DNA of 64,000 nucleotides from Prosapia bicincta (GCA_036971475.1 JBAIZL010000003.1:111527570-111591569), one strand, 5' to 3'; positions 1-12,429 are shown, counted from the first letter of the stretch. Translations and numbers: made by a program. Notes: generated by a model from the letters alone, not told the origin.

Positions 1-235
1 GTAATTTTGTTATATAATATTGATTTATTAAATATGTGTGATTCTCTAATAAAATTTCGATTTTTTTCGAGTTGTTATATTATGTGGAATTATGAATGTA
101 CTACTACGAATTAACCATAGTAAATTAGATAAAAGACTCATTAAAAGATAAAAACTTCATTAAAAGTTTGTGGTTTTGTAGAAAAGAGAGATAAATTAAA
201 TTTACAAAATTGCTAAAGAGTTTTAAAATTTTTTA

Positions 236-1169
236 TTTGTACAATTTTCACAAGATCTAGAACCACTGGACGTGAGTAACTTGGCTCCTGTTAATGACAT
301 TGTCAATTCATTTACAAAAACTTTTGATTGCTGCCGGAAAGGCAATTCCGGAAATATCGTCCAAACCACGACGACCACCTGTTCCGTGGTGGAATTATGA
401 ATCCTTCGCGTACTAAGAAAAGCTTTGAACAAGTCCAAAGGACATCCAACGAGTGAAAAGCTGGACAAATATAAAATCTTCCCTGCGAAAGCACGAAGAA
501 TAATTAGGCAATGTAAACGAGAATAATGGTCACAGTACGTTGGCACTTGTACAAGAACAACAGCTCCATCTACATGAACAAAATTACGATACTTTCTTTT
601 GTTGGACTTCCTTTCCGATGCCATTAATTTCATTAAGGTATCCGGATCGAGTTTTGACCACGGATTGTGAGGAAATTGCCAATGTGCTGACGTTATCGGC
701 CTCATATTATTCTTCATCTTCTGCATACAAAGATGCTTTCCAGGTGTACAAGCGTAAACAAAGCCCTAACTTTCACTGTTGGATTGTCTGAAGGTTTTTG
801 TTTGAATATCCATTTCTCTCTTGACGAACTAGAGTCAGGTCTCTCGTCAACCAAAGATTCAGCTCCAGGTCTGGATTATATTGTACACTCCAAGATTAAT
901 CATCTTCCCCAAAAACTAGCTCTCCAGAACAACAGTATATTCAAAGAGCACGATTTTCCCGATGCACGGTTAGTAGCGACAATAAATCCTCTTTTATAAC
1001 AAGGAAAGGACAAAACTAATCCCAGCATATTACAGATCCATCTCTCTCTGACCAGCTGCTTATGCAAACTACTGGAGAAGATGGACAACCGATGTCTTGT
1101 TTGGTACCTAGAAACAAACAAACTTCTTTCTAACGATCAGTGTGGTTCCAGACAAGGACGTTCAACAGT

Positions 1170-1170
<1 letters not shown>
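236..1170 (+). pseudogene. I-type LINE ORF2 fragment (endonuclease-RT linker and RT N-terminus)
   Basis: Decayed coding sequence of a non-LTR retrotransposon on the plus strand. Readable blocks in order are SQDLEPLDVSNLAPV near 240, a linker with the SKPRRPPVPWWN pattern near 360-395, LDELESGLSSTKDSAPGLD near 820-880, and LLEK..NR.LVWYLETNKLLS followed by DQCGSRQGRST near 1070-1170. This is the usual order around RT domains 0-3 of RNase H-bearing LINEs such as the I/Nimb group. Several frameshifts and stops break it, and the catalytic FADD region is missing because the sequence runs into a GT microsatellite. A 167-residue minus-strand ORF over the same DNA is a shadow. Block B has a sister copy at 41698-42612. 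The clade is an inference from motifs. Confidence 0.8.
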
Positions 1171-1328
<158 letters not shown>

Positions 1329-3795
1329 GCGTTTGTGTGTCAGTCTATTTTCAGAAAATACTTGTATATAAACTTTCTAGGTGTTTTTAACAAATACTGC
1401 TCATTTGAATAGGTGGATGCTGATAAATCTCCTCTTTCAACCTAATAACTTACAATATTTATTATAAAATAATCAATATTCAATAGTATCAGGCTTATAG
1501 TTTATTGTACACACTCTATTTCCCTTAAGGAAATGCATTAAGACGCAAAATAGAGTGCAATATTTCCTTATAACAAGACAATAAATTATAAATTACTGAG
1601 AAATATCAGTAAGTTGGGATTGTAGTCCAGGTGAAGAATTAAGATTTTAAAAACTATTAGGTTTTATTTTCTTTATTTATAGGCTATAAATATATGCATT
1701 TAGCATATAGAAAATTTCTATATTTATAGGTATTTACATTGAAAACGATGTACCTCTAAACATAACCTCTAAATTTAGAGGAAAGCCGTTGTTAGGCCTA
1801 AATGAAATTATTTGTTCCAGATGAGGATTCACGCATGAACTAATAGAGGTTTACACGTGCCGCAAGTTGGATCTAAAGTTTTACTCTGAAAAGGAAAGTG
1901 GCGGTTCGCCTGTATACGTTTACACTTGGAAAATAGAAGAACTTGGACTCAAGTGAATGGGAAAGGTAAATTTATTATACTATAAAGTAAAAGTTTCTAG
2001 CTTGACATTTACTCTTATAGGTTCATTTGGCTTTAGATTTAGCGTTGTGGAATGTATTTTGTTGAGACACAGCCTGAATTTTAACATCGCAATTGCTCCT
2101 TGTTAAAAAAATTTAGCGCATCTAATAAAAATTATTTTTTCTTACAATTTATCGCTAGCGTTCCTGACTTTGCCAAAAAATAATCAATAACTGAGTAACG
2201 CATTGAAGAAACTCAAAGAATTTATTTAAAAATTCGGGACATTTTTGCCTAACATTTCTTTCTATCGTCTTCTGTCTTGCTTAAAGCGAAGTGTTGAGTT
2301 GAACCGATATTCCTTCGTGCAAAGTGGAAGATCCCTGCTTGACCTCACTTACAACAGAGATAATAAAATGTTCCCACTTAGAGGCTGCAACACAATTTAA
2401 AGGTACGACTTCACGGACCTTGAGACTTCTCAGTATTGATAGTTGTTTAGTGTGTGCAAAACAAATTGTCAGTTTAAAAAGGCTTAACAATTCTTAAACG
2501 AATAGTAAGAGGGTAAAGTATGAGCTTTAAGACATAACAATAAAGTATAATGGAACTAACGCTGTGTGCAGTTCCTCACCCTACTATAGCAGAAGTACTT
2601 TTATAGCACAATAGTATTTTCTATTGAGAACTGCCTTACAGCTAAGAACCTGTGTATTGTAAAATTGTGATGCGTTATTGTGGTAATATATATTTTCCAA
2701 CATGTATTTCAGTAAATTTTATCAATCTACATCTTGTGAGATTTTGTAATCTTTTCAGTTTATTTTCAACCTCTCATATATAATTGATAGTTGTAAGGTC
2801 AGTGATCCCATGACTCGCGCGTTTAGGGTCGTCGCTTTCTTATCTCTTGTTATACAATAAGCTTTTTTGTTCATTGCTATTTTATTATAATGCTGCGGTT
2901 TTAAAAATCTCGACTAAAATAGCATTCGTGATAACTTATATATTACATATTCCTATAAATTACTTCTTCTTGTCGATAACCATTCTTTTCTTGTAGACAA
3001 CACTTACTTGTAGATTGCTTTTTACTATAGATTACTTTTCCTTGTAGAATAAGTTTTATTGTATATTACATTTTTCTGTAAATTCCCACTTTTTAGATTA
3101 ATGTTTCTTGTAGGAAACCTAATCTTGTAATCTAACCTCTTTGTCTTTGTGTGAGGTATCAGAACTTTGCTAGTATAACCCTTCATTCCCGTAGATAAAG
3201 AGTGTTTAAATGGTAGTTGATTTCAATTTACATGTAAAATTATTACTTCCTATGCATGCAATGTTGTTCGCATGACCTCTAATGCAGCATACAGCTTACA
3301 CACAGTGAAGCATGTGGCATTATCGTTTTGCCAATAAACCCATTATAAACCTATTTCAACTTCTCCATTAGCGTCAAGTTCACTGGGCAGTTCTTTTTCC
3401 ATCACCGACGCTTTTTCACTTCCACATGAAGTTTTTTACAATTTCAGGTGAAAATGTTTCTCGGTAAACCTTTTTTGTTCTCAAATTCAACTTAAAACCT
3501 TTTCTCCTACATAGTATTTTTTTAACGTGTAAATTATGAAGTGTACCATTTCACACATACATACTCTCTGTACAGCTCTATTAAAGAAGTTCTTAAAGTG
3601 AAATAATTGCCTCCGCGTTTGATAACAAACATTTGCTGTTGGTAGCTACAAGGGGAATGGAGTTCTGTACACTACGTGATGGTAAGTACAAACACCAATC
3701 CCAATGCCTCTGTACTGTACTGTAACATTTTACAAATTATACAGTATATAATGTACTTACGCAATTCCCGTATCTATGTACATGTACTCCTGTAT

Positions 3796-4431
3796 ACTGT
3801 AATTGTCTGTAGGTATAATATTTAACACACCTCGTCCTTATTATACGTGGTTCCACGTTTCCGCACTAATTTTGGAGCCTATTACCCGCGGGCATGGAGG
3901 TACAACTATAATCATATTTGTCCGCATTATTATGCCTGTATTTTTACCCTTTTATTCCCCTCTATTTACGTTTTGAATACCTGTAATAGTTTTTATTTAA
4001 AGCACAAAAACATGTTAGATTGTTTAATACAGTATTAAGCTACAAACATTGCCCCTTCTATTTGCCCTACGCATAAATTAAAAGCATTGTAATTGTAGTT
4101 ACATATGGTAGAATTGAAGGGTCTAATTCTAAGGTGCAGTGTAAAGTTTAAAACCATGTAACATTAGATTTGTTTTACAAATTACATTGTTCAAAACGTG
4201 GCAACTAATTGTTTACAACGTTGGTATTTAATAGAACTCACTAAGTTTAATGAAGCAGGTTTTCTGGAATTAGTTACAATCTTACCTAATAATGCTTACT
4301 TTCGGTTAACAATGTACTTTACAAACGAATTGTAGACTTTCCTGTGGGATCTAACACTTCCCCTATATAACCCAATATAGATTGGGGGATTTAGAATATC
4401 TGGGAAGAGTAAAACAAATTTAAGTCTATAT
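3796..4431. repeat. Part of block A missing from block B, partly present in block C
   Basis: Block B jumps from the equivalent of 3795 to that of 4432. Bases 4225-4500 recur at about 50665-50950, so a third copy of this DNA exists and the absence from B is best read as a deletion. Nothing coding is seen; the 63-residue ORF at 3847-4038 has no support. Confidence 0.7.
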
Positions 4432-5392
4432 TAACAGCGTGAGGTTGATATTTTCACTGCCGTTCCTCCGAATAGAATGCGTGATGTAGTCGGTTTGTGT
4501 AATATATATATATACACAAGAGTTATGATAGAAATTTATAATTTATTGTTCTCCTACAGAGTGTAATAGCCTACCTTCGTAGACTTTACCTGGTTTGTGT
4601 TACTACTAAATCCATGCTTATAACATACTTTGTAGCTATATATATTTGTATTAAATAAACGGGGAATGTTTTAAACCTCCGGTGTATAGAGTTTGTGTGT
4701 GTGACAAAGTTATTTTAAATTTTTTGCAAATTTGTGGAACTTTGTAATTAGGTTTCGTGTTTCCGTTGACTTTGTACATCATCAGGAATAAGGTTTTAGC
4801 AATTTTAGTGACGTAACATAGATATAATGCTGCCTATACTATATAAAACTAAGTCTATAACGACGCAAAGTAACACATTGTCAGGAGTTATAAAATTAGT
4901 TTCATTTAAGCGTCTCTGAGGATTGCTTGGAATCTACTTTCTGCGCAGCTGTACCAAGTTAGAATAAAATGTTCCAGCAGATAGTGACTGTCCTAGCCGT
5001 TACATCTTGGTCAAAAGTTGTGAAGGTACAACTCTGACTGCAACTATAAATACTACGTAAGCTTTAGAAAGTATTAAATAACTCCACGGTAAAGTATCAG
5101 TCAGCTCTGAGTGGAGCTGAAACAAAGCTCCCAGGGCAATGCATGGTAAAACAGAGCTTTTCCTCTTATTCGTGAGTTTGTAGTTCCTGTAAAACGTTGG
5201 AACAAAGCAGTTTTGCGTATAACGTAGATTAATAGTTTAAATATAACGTAGAACGACGAGGTGATAACGGATTTTCAAAATTTTGTACTATAATTAGTTG
5301 CATTATTTTCGATGAAATTAGTTTCTGTTACATACGTAAATTGTAGCAGTATTTAACGTAAAATGACGTGGTGTCAATAGTTTTTAAAAATT

Positions 5393-5745
5393 GTGAACAG
5401 TTATTTTTTAGCCTCTAGCGAGCTACCTACGTCTCATTGCGTTGCGGTTAGTATCCCTACCGCAAGTGAAGAAAACGCGATTGATTGCCCATGTACCAAG
5501 CTTATAAGCTCTTTCCATGAAGAATCAGGAGATAGTGAAATGAAACAGTATGGCGAGTGTCAGGCTAAGAGCGTGATGAATAAACCTGCTAAAAAAGAAA
5601 ACCTGCTGGAAAAATCCCGTGACAGATCATGCAGAAACTATATGCACCTCTTCTTCTGCTGCCTACTCGAAACTGAAAAGGCATGCAATCACATTAGTAC
5701 TGCCATAGGCGCACTATATATATATATTTATTTATTCTTTGCATT
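5393..5745. repeat. N repeat, copy 1
   Basis: This stretch shares readable similarity with 46540-46900, 51360-51590 and part of 59930-60060. Shared marks are the phrase coding for GDSEMKQY (in B, GDSEMEQY) and a stretch coding for MHLFFCC. An open frame of 122 codons covers this copy, but the frame is broken in the others and no protein family is recognised. In blocks A, B and C it lies just outside the 3' end of the minus-strand Jockey-type LINE. It could be the old target of that LINE or part of another element. Confidence 0.5.
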
Positions 5746-5763
5746 ATGTTTGAAGGTGTAAGC

Positions 5764-5798
5764 TTAGGTTAGGCTAGGTTAGGTTAGGTTAGGCTAGG
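5764..5798 (+). repeat. Interstitial telomere-like TTAGG repeats
   Basis: Seven pentamers in a row, five TTAGG and two CTAGG, directly abut the 3' end of the minus-strand LINE. TTAGG is the usual insect telomere unit. Read on the LINE strand it is a CCTAA tail. The array is far too short to be a telomere. Confidence 0.9.
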
Positions 5799-7886
5799 TC
5801 CGTAGGAACAGTAACCGTCTGTGTGTGTCGTGGTTGGGGTGATATCTACCCAGAGTGTGGATGTTGTATGTGCGTGTGCCTGTTTGTAGAACCTTGTTGC
5901 TAAGTGTCGGAGATGTTGTTTGATGAAAGTCACTTCCCACTCAGAGTGAAGCAGTGTTAATCTTGTACATCTAGGTTCCTTCGTGATTATTCGCAAAACC
6001 TTTTTTTGGAATAGCTAGAACCTGCGTATGCGTGAGTTGCCTGCATGGCCCCAGACGGGTGATGCTTAAATGAGTATGCTACGCAACATAGATACCTATA
6101 TAGTAATGGCCGCCCGTAGTGAAAGTGGGCTTGTTCTGTTAAGCATATGATATAGTTGTGTTAAAGTAATTGTTGCTTTCTTTAATTTGTTCGTAATGTG
6201 AGGATCCCAAGTCAGGCCCTGTTGAATATGCCTCCCAGATATTTGACCAGGTTCCCCCCGTGAAAGTTCTCCCCTAATAGTTTTAGAGGTGTGTTGAGTT
6301 TTTGTGCCCTACGTTTAGAGAGAAGCAGAGCCTGGCACTGGCCCACGTTCACCCTGACTCTCCAGTAGCTCAGCCATGGTTCCAGTGCTGTGAAAAGTGT
6401 TCATGTAAATTTGAGTGTATTAGATGTAGTTGTCATGACTGAACGAATAACGCGGTGTCATCTGCAAATTTGGTTACCTGTATGCTTATTGTTGTCGGTA
6501 TGTCTTTGATGTAGATGTTGAAAAATACGATCCCAATAATTGAGCCCTGAGAGACTCCGGCCCGTATAGTCCGTAGTGTAGATTGAGCTTGATCCACATC
6601 AATCCTAAACTTACGGTTGGACAGGTATGAGCTAACTAGGTGTATAAGCCCGTCTGGAAAGCCATAGTGTCATAGTTTAACTAAGAGTCCATTGTGCCAG
6701 ACCCGGTAAAAGGCCTTTTCAATGTCCAGGAAGACTACCCCAGTTGAGCAGTAATTGTTGAAACCCTAGTTTGCATGCTCCACCACTCTCATGAGCTGAT
6801 GCGTAGCCGAGTGTTTTGTCCCAAAGCCAAATTGCTCTGGCCTCAGTATGTTGTGTGTGCCCATAGTATTCAACAAGCTTATTGGTCTGTATGAGTCAGG
6901 TTTGCTGTGGTCAGCGTTGTGGTTTTTCAGCGTTGTGTAGGTGATGTTGTCTGGTCCAAGAGCTTTTCTGGAGTTTGTTTGTGAGATTTCCCACTTTATC
7001 TTTGTGTTTGTAGTGTCAGTGTTTGTTAATGTAGTAGACAAACTGTGCTGTTTCTAAATCTACTTTAGCTGTAACGGTTGCATCAGCTGTTTGGTCGTTT
7101 GGTTGGAACGTGCTCTCAAGCAGTCTATGTCTATGTCCAGTGGTGTGTCGACACAGTGGAGTACTGTCCAGATGGGACCGGAATAACTCCCAGTCAGCCA
7201 GTCTGTAGTCCAGCACCTTCCTTAGCTCTCTGCAAACAGGTCTTCTAAAAACCTCCATTATCACGGGGTACTGATCTGAATTCAAATCTCTATTGACGTG
7301 AAGTTGCGGTGACAATAGCAAACCTTTCGCAATAGCTGTATCCAAAAGGTCTTCCGTGTGGTAAGTGCTGTGGTGTGTTGGTTCAGGAGGGGCAGCAGTA
7401 TAGCTGTTGTGTTTTGTATAAAGGTTCGGAGTTGCCGGCCTCCTGTGTTTATAGACTTACAGCCCCAGTATGTGTGTTTAGAATTCAGGTCCTTTAGAAT
7501 TTTGGCGATTATTACCATACAGGAGGTTTGTAGAAGGACTTCTAAATCGCGAGTGTAATCAACAGAACCCGGATGTTTGTAAGTTTATACAAGTGTTGTG
7601 GTGCTACCGTTGAGCTCAAGCCTAATAGCTGTTGCTTCAATGCATGTGATTGTGGGCAGTAACAATTCAAAATGTTCAATACGTATATATATTATGATAT
7701 AACTGTACCGACGCGGCTTCTAGTTTTCCTGTTAATGCCGTAAACTTTAAAGATTTATCTTGGGGGTTTAGGTGTTTCTGTAATAAGCGCTAGTTTATAG
7801 TCGGTTCTTTGCATATATCAAAGAAGCTCTAGTTCTTTATATTTTACGCCGTTGGCATTCCATATCAGGACCGGTAACCTATCCAT
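5784..7886 (-). pseudogene. Jockey-type LINE ORF2 (endonuclease plus reverse transcriptase), decayed
   Basis: ORF2 of a non-LTR retrotransposon, reading leftwards. It opens at the ATG at 7886 with MDRLPVLIWNANGV, the usual start of the apurinic-like endonuclease. Further blocks are DLNSKHTYWGC near 7480, NSDQYPVIM near 7270 (the family normally has Ser-Asp-His here), KALGPDNITY near 6965, SYRPISLLN near 6890, FGFGTKHSATHQLMRVVEHA near 6770-6830, VFLDIEKAF near 6720, GVSQGSIIG near 6550 and FADDTALF near 6460, the RT active site. The C-terminal part includes RIITKEPRCTRLTLLHSEW near 5940-5995. At about 2.1 kb it is shorter than the usual ORF2 of this type, and part of the RT N-terminus is missing. 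Frameshifts and stops make it non-functional. Fragments of the same family lie at 46955-47625 and 51600-52110. Confidence 0.88.
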
Positions 7887-7899
7887 GGTTGACAGAAGA

Positions 7900-8260
7900 G
7901 ACTTACTGGATGAAGGAAGTCATGAATTCTGAATGGTTTAGGGGGGTGAAGACAAGGTCTTCGTAATGAAAAGACCCAGTCCGCCAGTGAAGGCTTCTTA
8001 GGTCAGAGCAGAGTTAACAACTCTTAGGAGCAGTTCAAAAGTTTCTTTCGCCCAGTCTATAGAAGCGGATGAGGTGTGGTTAGGGATGGGTTAGCGGGTG
8101 CTGCAGGAGCCACATGAGGCTCCGGTTGGGTTTAGGGGGACGTCCTGGCCTCTGAAAGTTTGGAGTTGCCGGCCTCCTGTGTTTGGAGATTTACACCCCC
8201 AGCATGTGTGTTTAGAATTTAAGACTCCGACGATTATGACCCTACTGGAGGAAGGGTAAT
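7900..8260 (-). pseudogene. LINE ORF1 C-terminal remnant with a misplaced endonuclease piece
   Basis: Upstream of ORF2 on the minus strand, a frame reads DWAKETFELLLRVVNSALT after an Ala/Pro-rich stretch (APAAPANPS), which fits the end of a gag-like ORF1. At 8155-8255 the sequence repeats the endonuclease segment of 7424-7530: NSKHTCWGCKSPNTGGRQL here against NSKHTYWGCKSINTGGRQL there. The element was therefore rearranged, or two copies are joined. Confidence 0.6.
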
Positions 8261-8269
8261 ATTTATTAC

Positions 8270-8550
8270 AGCGTATCGTCAGGTGCTGCTGTCAAGCGGA
8301 TTTATACAGAACTATTACATACATGAATGGATTATGCAGCACAAATACGAAATTAGTCGTTTTTATATAACACTAACATTACTCTTTTCTCCTTCATATG
8401 GTATAAGAAAAAGATTGCAGTGTTGAATATTTGGAGACTAAAAGTACCTATAGACAAAAATCTATATCAGGACCGGTTTAGTAATTATACTCGTTTAAAG
8501 TGATTAAAACACAGCCTGATTTTACATTTCCAGTTTTCCACGACACAGGG
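8270..8550. repeat. P repeat arms
   Basis: AT-rich DNA with the P-family marks: GGTGCTG.TGTCAAGC.GA, a TATGGTATAA phrase, and GATTTTACATTTCCAG. It resembles 10795-11080, 52310-52560 and 60540-60730. No coding sequence. Confidence 0.55.
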
Positions 8551-9004
8551 ATTTCTAAAATACACTGTTGTGGTACGAGGACAAATACTCCAACGGCCGG
8601 TCAGTGCTGTCAACTCATAAACATAGAATTTGTCGCCACTGCGCCAACTTACCGTGTGACAACTAGCCCAGGTCTCCAATACCTTTAGGTTCTCAACAAT
8701 AATAAGGGCATTATGGTTACAAAATAAGATAAGGGTGTGTCCCTATCGTTATTTATAAAGTCAGGTATATTGCGGACATGAAGGGGGTTTATGTGATACT
8801 TTGCATCTTGCCTTGTTCTATAAAATACTTTTTATATTGAAAAAAACCATATAATACGGAGTCTGTACAACTCGCATGTGGACGATTTGCCTTTAAGGAT
8901 TGTACTATCTTATTTAAATATACCTTCGTCCCTCATAGAAAGTTATGTAAGGTTTGTCTAATACCGTAAACTTATATTAGGAATGGTTGGCGGCTTAGAT
9001 CTAA

Positions 9005-9085
9005 CGCTGATGGCATTTTGGACCCCAGTGAGTATTATTTCTCATCCCTTGATGTGACATCTTTTTTCAATAACAAAGGAACTCT
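9005..9085 (+). pseudogene. Penelope-like RT fragment (motif A region)
   Basis: A short plus-strand frame reads SLDVTSFFNN, matching the S(F/L)DVTSLFTN block of Penelope-like reverse transcriptases. Block F has the same remnant near 58330-58410. A better-preserved version, SLDVTTLFTKLPG, is at 50575-50660. Too short for a firm call on its own. Confidence 0.4.
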
Positions 9086-9089
9086 CTAA

Positions 9090-9590
9090 GTTTTTCCATT
9101 TATACTCAATATCACTAAGTTTTCAATTTTTCCCAATTTGTAATGAAAACTAAAACACTAAATATATGTTTTTTCAATATACCACGCTTTTCAAACTGTC
9201 TAAAATGCATAAAATAACGTTTCATGGCCCTTCTACAATGTTGAGGGAGAATTGTTAGTGGCTATGGATATATTTATATTATTTGGAGGGGAAAACGTGT
9301 GGCGCAGTCAGTAAATAATACAAGTAGACAATCCATGATGTAGGGCACAGACAATTAAATAAATTACTATCAATGTCATTTTCAATTCCCTGAAATCGTC
9401 TGTGAATTATTTCGGAGCATTTCTACTAGCATTATTTACTGGCTGCGCCCCACGTTTTTTTAATCCAAATATTACAAATATATCTATAGCCACTAACAAT
9501 TCTCCCTCAACATTGTAGAAGGGCCATGAAACATTATTTTATACATTTTAGTCAGTTTTAAAAGCGTGGTATATTTAATTTTCTTAAAAT
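9090..9590. repeat. Long foldback element, copy in block E
   Basis: The arm at 9172-9345 (from TATACCACGC through TTCATGGCCC to AGTAAATAAT) is repeated in inverse at about 9405-9585 (ATTATTTACT through GGGCCATGAA to GCGTGGTATA). The left arm is longer; its outer part (9090-9170) has lost its mate here, though block F keeps it. Non-coding, and probably a foldback-type or long-TIR non-autonomous DNA transposon. Confidence 0.8.
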
Positions 9591-9944
9591 GTATTTTATT
9601 ATTTTCTGCTGTTTGGCGTGTTTGCTTCTCCTCGTTGTTCAGCCGTCACTTTAACCATTGTAACGATTGTCACAAACGCAACATTCACTCACACACTTAG
9701 CACAAAATTAACTGCATGTTTGACGAGGAAAAACCAGGTCACTATGCACTATCACCTATCATGTGGTTATGATAGATATACAAAATTTAAGGTTAGAATA
9801 AAACTTAAGAGTTGTTTAAGGTGTTTATAAAAATATATGTTATAAAGATAAGGGTGGGTATATTATTAATAATTGGTTTAGATAGAACACTTTTACAGGG
9901 TGATATATTAATTATCGGTTTAGAAATTGTACGCGCTGTTAGTG

Positions 9945-10110
9945 ATAAAAAGCTAGCCTGACTTTACATTTCCAGGATTGAGGAGTGCAAGGCTTTTATT
10001 ATTAAACGGTCACATCTCTGGAAATATTCAACCCAACAAGATGTTTCTTATATGAAACTAAAGAAGAAATCTTGTATTTTCATCCGCGGTTGTCATTCTA
10101 AATATATCCT
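9945..10110 (+). repeat. P repeat, right-type arm
   Basis: Reads from ACATTTCCAGGATTG through TCACATCTCTGGAAATATTC to AACAAGATGTTTCTTAT. Similar arms occur at 11318-11460, 51030-51160, 52690-52790 and 59565-59690. Confidence 0.65.
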
Positions 10111-10794
10111 TTATAGTCTTTGAGTAAACATGAAAATAAGTGAATAAATAGACAATTTCATAGTAAAATCCTAATCAATACTTTTCGTAAAAGAGAAATA
10201 TTGTTATTTTCAAAAAGTAATTCAATTAATAGGGTAATGTAGCCTATACCTTACTTTAATGACAGACAGCATAGTGAACATAAACCTTAAGGAAGCTTTA
10301 TCATCCATTCCTGGCCTGTAAGTAAAATTTCAAGTCTGTACCTCCTCAATGAAATTTAATTTGTTTAAAGAATCTTGCGGAACAGGAGCAGGAGATTTAC
10401 CAGGATATTATTCAGTTCTCACATATATTTGAAAAATTCCGAGTCTCTCTAGCTCATCTTCCAAATTCGATTTGTTCAAATAACCATGGTTTAAACCAAC
10501 GTAGAGACACGAAACCTAGTGCGTGTGGTATTTTCATCTAATTGTGGCCTATGATTAAAATTTCAGGTCTCTGCCTCATTGGGAAGGAAGTTTAAACTTG
10601 ATTGCAACATTTCACCCTGACAGAGAGATGTGATGTAAACCGAACTAATAAAAACGTAGTAAAATCAGATTTTATGTTATGTACATAGATAGTTTCAATA
10701 TGTAACGTAGAAGAGCATGGCGTTAGTTGTTTTTCAGAATTTTGTCTAGTTTTCAAGTTATTTACATTTTTGTGTAAGTAAATTATGTTACAAC

Positions 10795-11460
10795 GTACCG
10801 TTAGATACTGATGTCAAGCAGATATTTTCGAAACTATTAGATACAATAGTCATTTATGCAGTACAAATCCAATCGAAAATTACTCGTTTTCTATAACCTA
10901 TTACTCAAACACTGTTAATTATATTTATTTAAAAGTTGAAGACAATAAATAAAAATTGATTATCTTTTTTCATTTGGTATAATGAAAATCTAGCGTTAAA
11001 TATTTGCAGAGATATGACTGTTTTAAAACTCCTTGCAAGTGCAACCAGAATATGTAATCTGGCTGTTTTTATCACTTTAAACACGTACAACTCTTATCGG
11101 CCTTAAAACTTTCTCAACTATTTTCTTTACTGATTTTCATCTTTATAGTTGCATAAACGTAAAAAAAATAATAATACTTTTTCTTGGACTTATTATTTTT
11201 TTTATAAATAAGTTTACCATCAAATATGTTCATCAAATGATGAGAAAGGAATAAAGAAACGATTTATCAAATTTAGAGCTCGACATCATGAACAGTTAGG
11301 AATTACAAGCGTTTATAGTGATAAAAACATGATTTTCCTCTGATTTTACATTTCCAGGTTTGCACTATGCAAACCTGTTTTTCAAACTGCCATATCTCTG
11401 TTAATATTAAGCCCTACAAGAGGTTTCCTATACGAAATGAAAGAAGGAGGTATGTAATTT
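10795..11460. repeat. P repeat, palindromic pair
   Basis: The left arm at 10975-11085 (AAATATTTGCAGAGATATGA, then GTTTTTATCACTTTAAA) is mirrored by the right arm at 11318-11460 (TATAGTGATAAAAACATG, then CATATCTCTG). Together they form a loose foldback with a spacer of about 230 bp. At least eight arms of this family occur in the window. Confidence 0.6.
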
Positions 11461-12000
11461 TATCCACTGTTTTTAGGTTTTAAAAAACACGCATCGCTCT
11501 TTAGCCGGTAAACACCTCCCTTTCCCCGAGGGTAAGCAGCCCTGTCTACTTCGTGCTATAATGCTCACCTATTCCTTCTAGCGGGGGACAACTAGGCCAT
11601 GTCCCTAATTCCACCCACCCTCCCTTATCCTTCCTTCTAAAAGGGATATCAGGGTAAACACCCTTTAATACCTCAATAAAGTAGTGGTTTTTGCCAAGTG
11701 ATAACAACAGTAGTAAATTAATAAACCTAAAGATATACAACACGTGTCCTGCAAGCCTCAATAAAAAGTTCATCTATCTCAGGTACGCACCTCGGCCACA
11801 CGATATAATGATCTTCCATAAGTCCTGCACCAAGGCCAGTCTAGTCAAACTTTTGTGAAAGCCTTTAACTTGAAACAGTTTCTTAATATTAAAACCCGCA
11901 ACAGTTAACTTGACAAGTAATATAAACAAACTTACTTTAAAGTCAATTCCTACTTAAATTGAGCAATAACAATTTTATTTTAGTTACATTTTATTAATTA

Positions 12001-12425
12001 ACTAGCTGACCCGGTGAACTTCGTATCGCCTAAAAGTCAATGAATATTAGTTAAACTTCATTTAGAATTTTATTAACATAATAATAGCTGAACCTATAGT
12101 AGTCCATCGAGAAAAGTATGTCTATAAATGTTCTTGGCTAAATGTGTTGGAAATTAATTTTAGATTTATTGGTGTTGGCTAGCAACCAAAATTTGTAATG
12201 AATTGAATGAAGTATCTTAAGATACGATAAGATAGAAGGTCATATTTTATGGTATTTTAGCACATAACTATTATATGATGGATGTTATTGCTGTGTCGCC
12301 AAAAACCTTCCCAGGAATGTACTCAACATACTCGCCAAACAAAGTTTATGGCGATCGGATCTGTGGTTTAGTAACGCATAAGGCCCATACATACATACAT
12401 ACATATATACATACATAAATTCATT
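12001..12425 (+). mobile_element. SINE-like element with GCTGACCCGG head and CATA tail
   Basis: The head CTAGCTGACCCGGTGAACTT and a tail of CATA units followed by TTCATTTTTGTATAAATAG fit a short interspersed element type common in arthropods. It is about 420 bp with no ORF. The corresponding point in block F (61545) keeps only the first bases of the head before other sequence begins. I could not show a target duplication. The class (SINE, or 3' end of an RTE-like LINE) is uncertain. Confidence 0.5.
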
Positions 12426-12429
12426 TTTG

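Larger units (their letters stand above)
8560..12000. repeat. Segmental duplicate, block E (partner of block F)
   Basis: Collinear with 57845-61560. Shared landmarks are the stretch ending in GCGGACATG near 8778, the long foldback at 9090-9590, TGTGGTTATGA near 9760, the P arms, and the region near 11546-11935. F carries extra DNA at about 58985-59270 and 59906-60220; E carries about 180 extra bases near 11360-11540. A minus-strand frame at 11546-11773 (75 codons) is longer in F (148 codons at 61030-61476) and could be a remnant of an unknown coding element. Confidence 0.85.

Noticed and set aside
223..726. 167-codon minus-strand ORF
   Set aside because: Shadow of the plus-strand LINE ORF2 fragment, whose frames match known LINE motifs.
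5393..5761. 122-codon ORF as a gene
   Set aside because: It ends in an AT microsatellite-derived Tyr-Ile run, and the other N copies break the frame.
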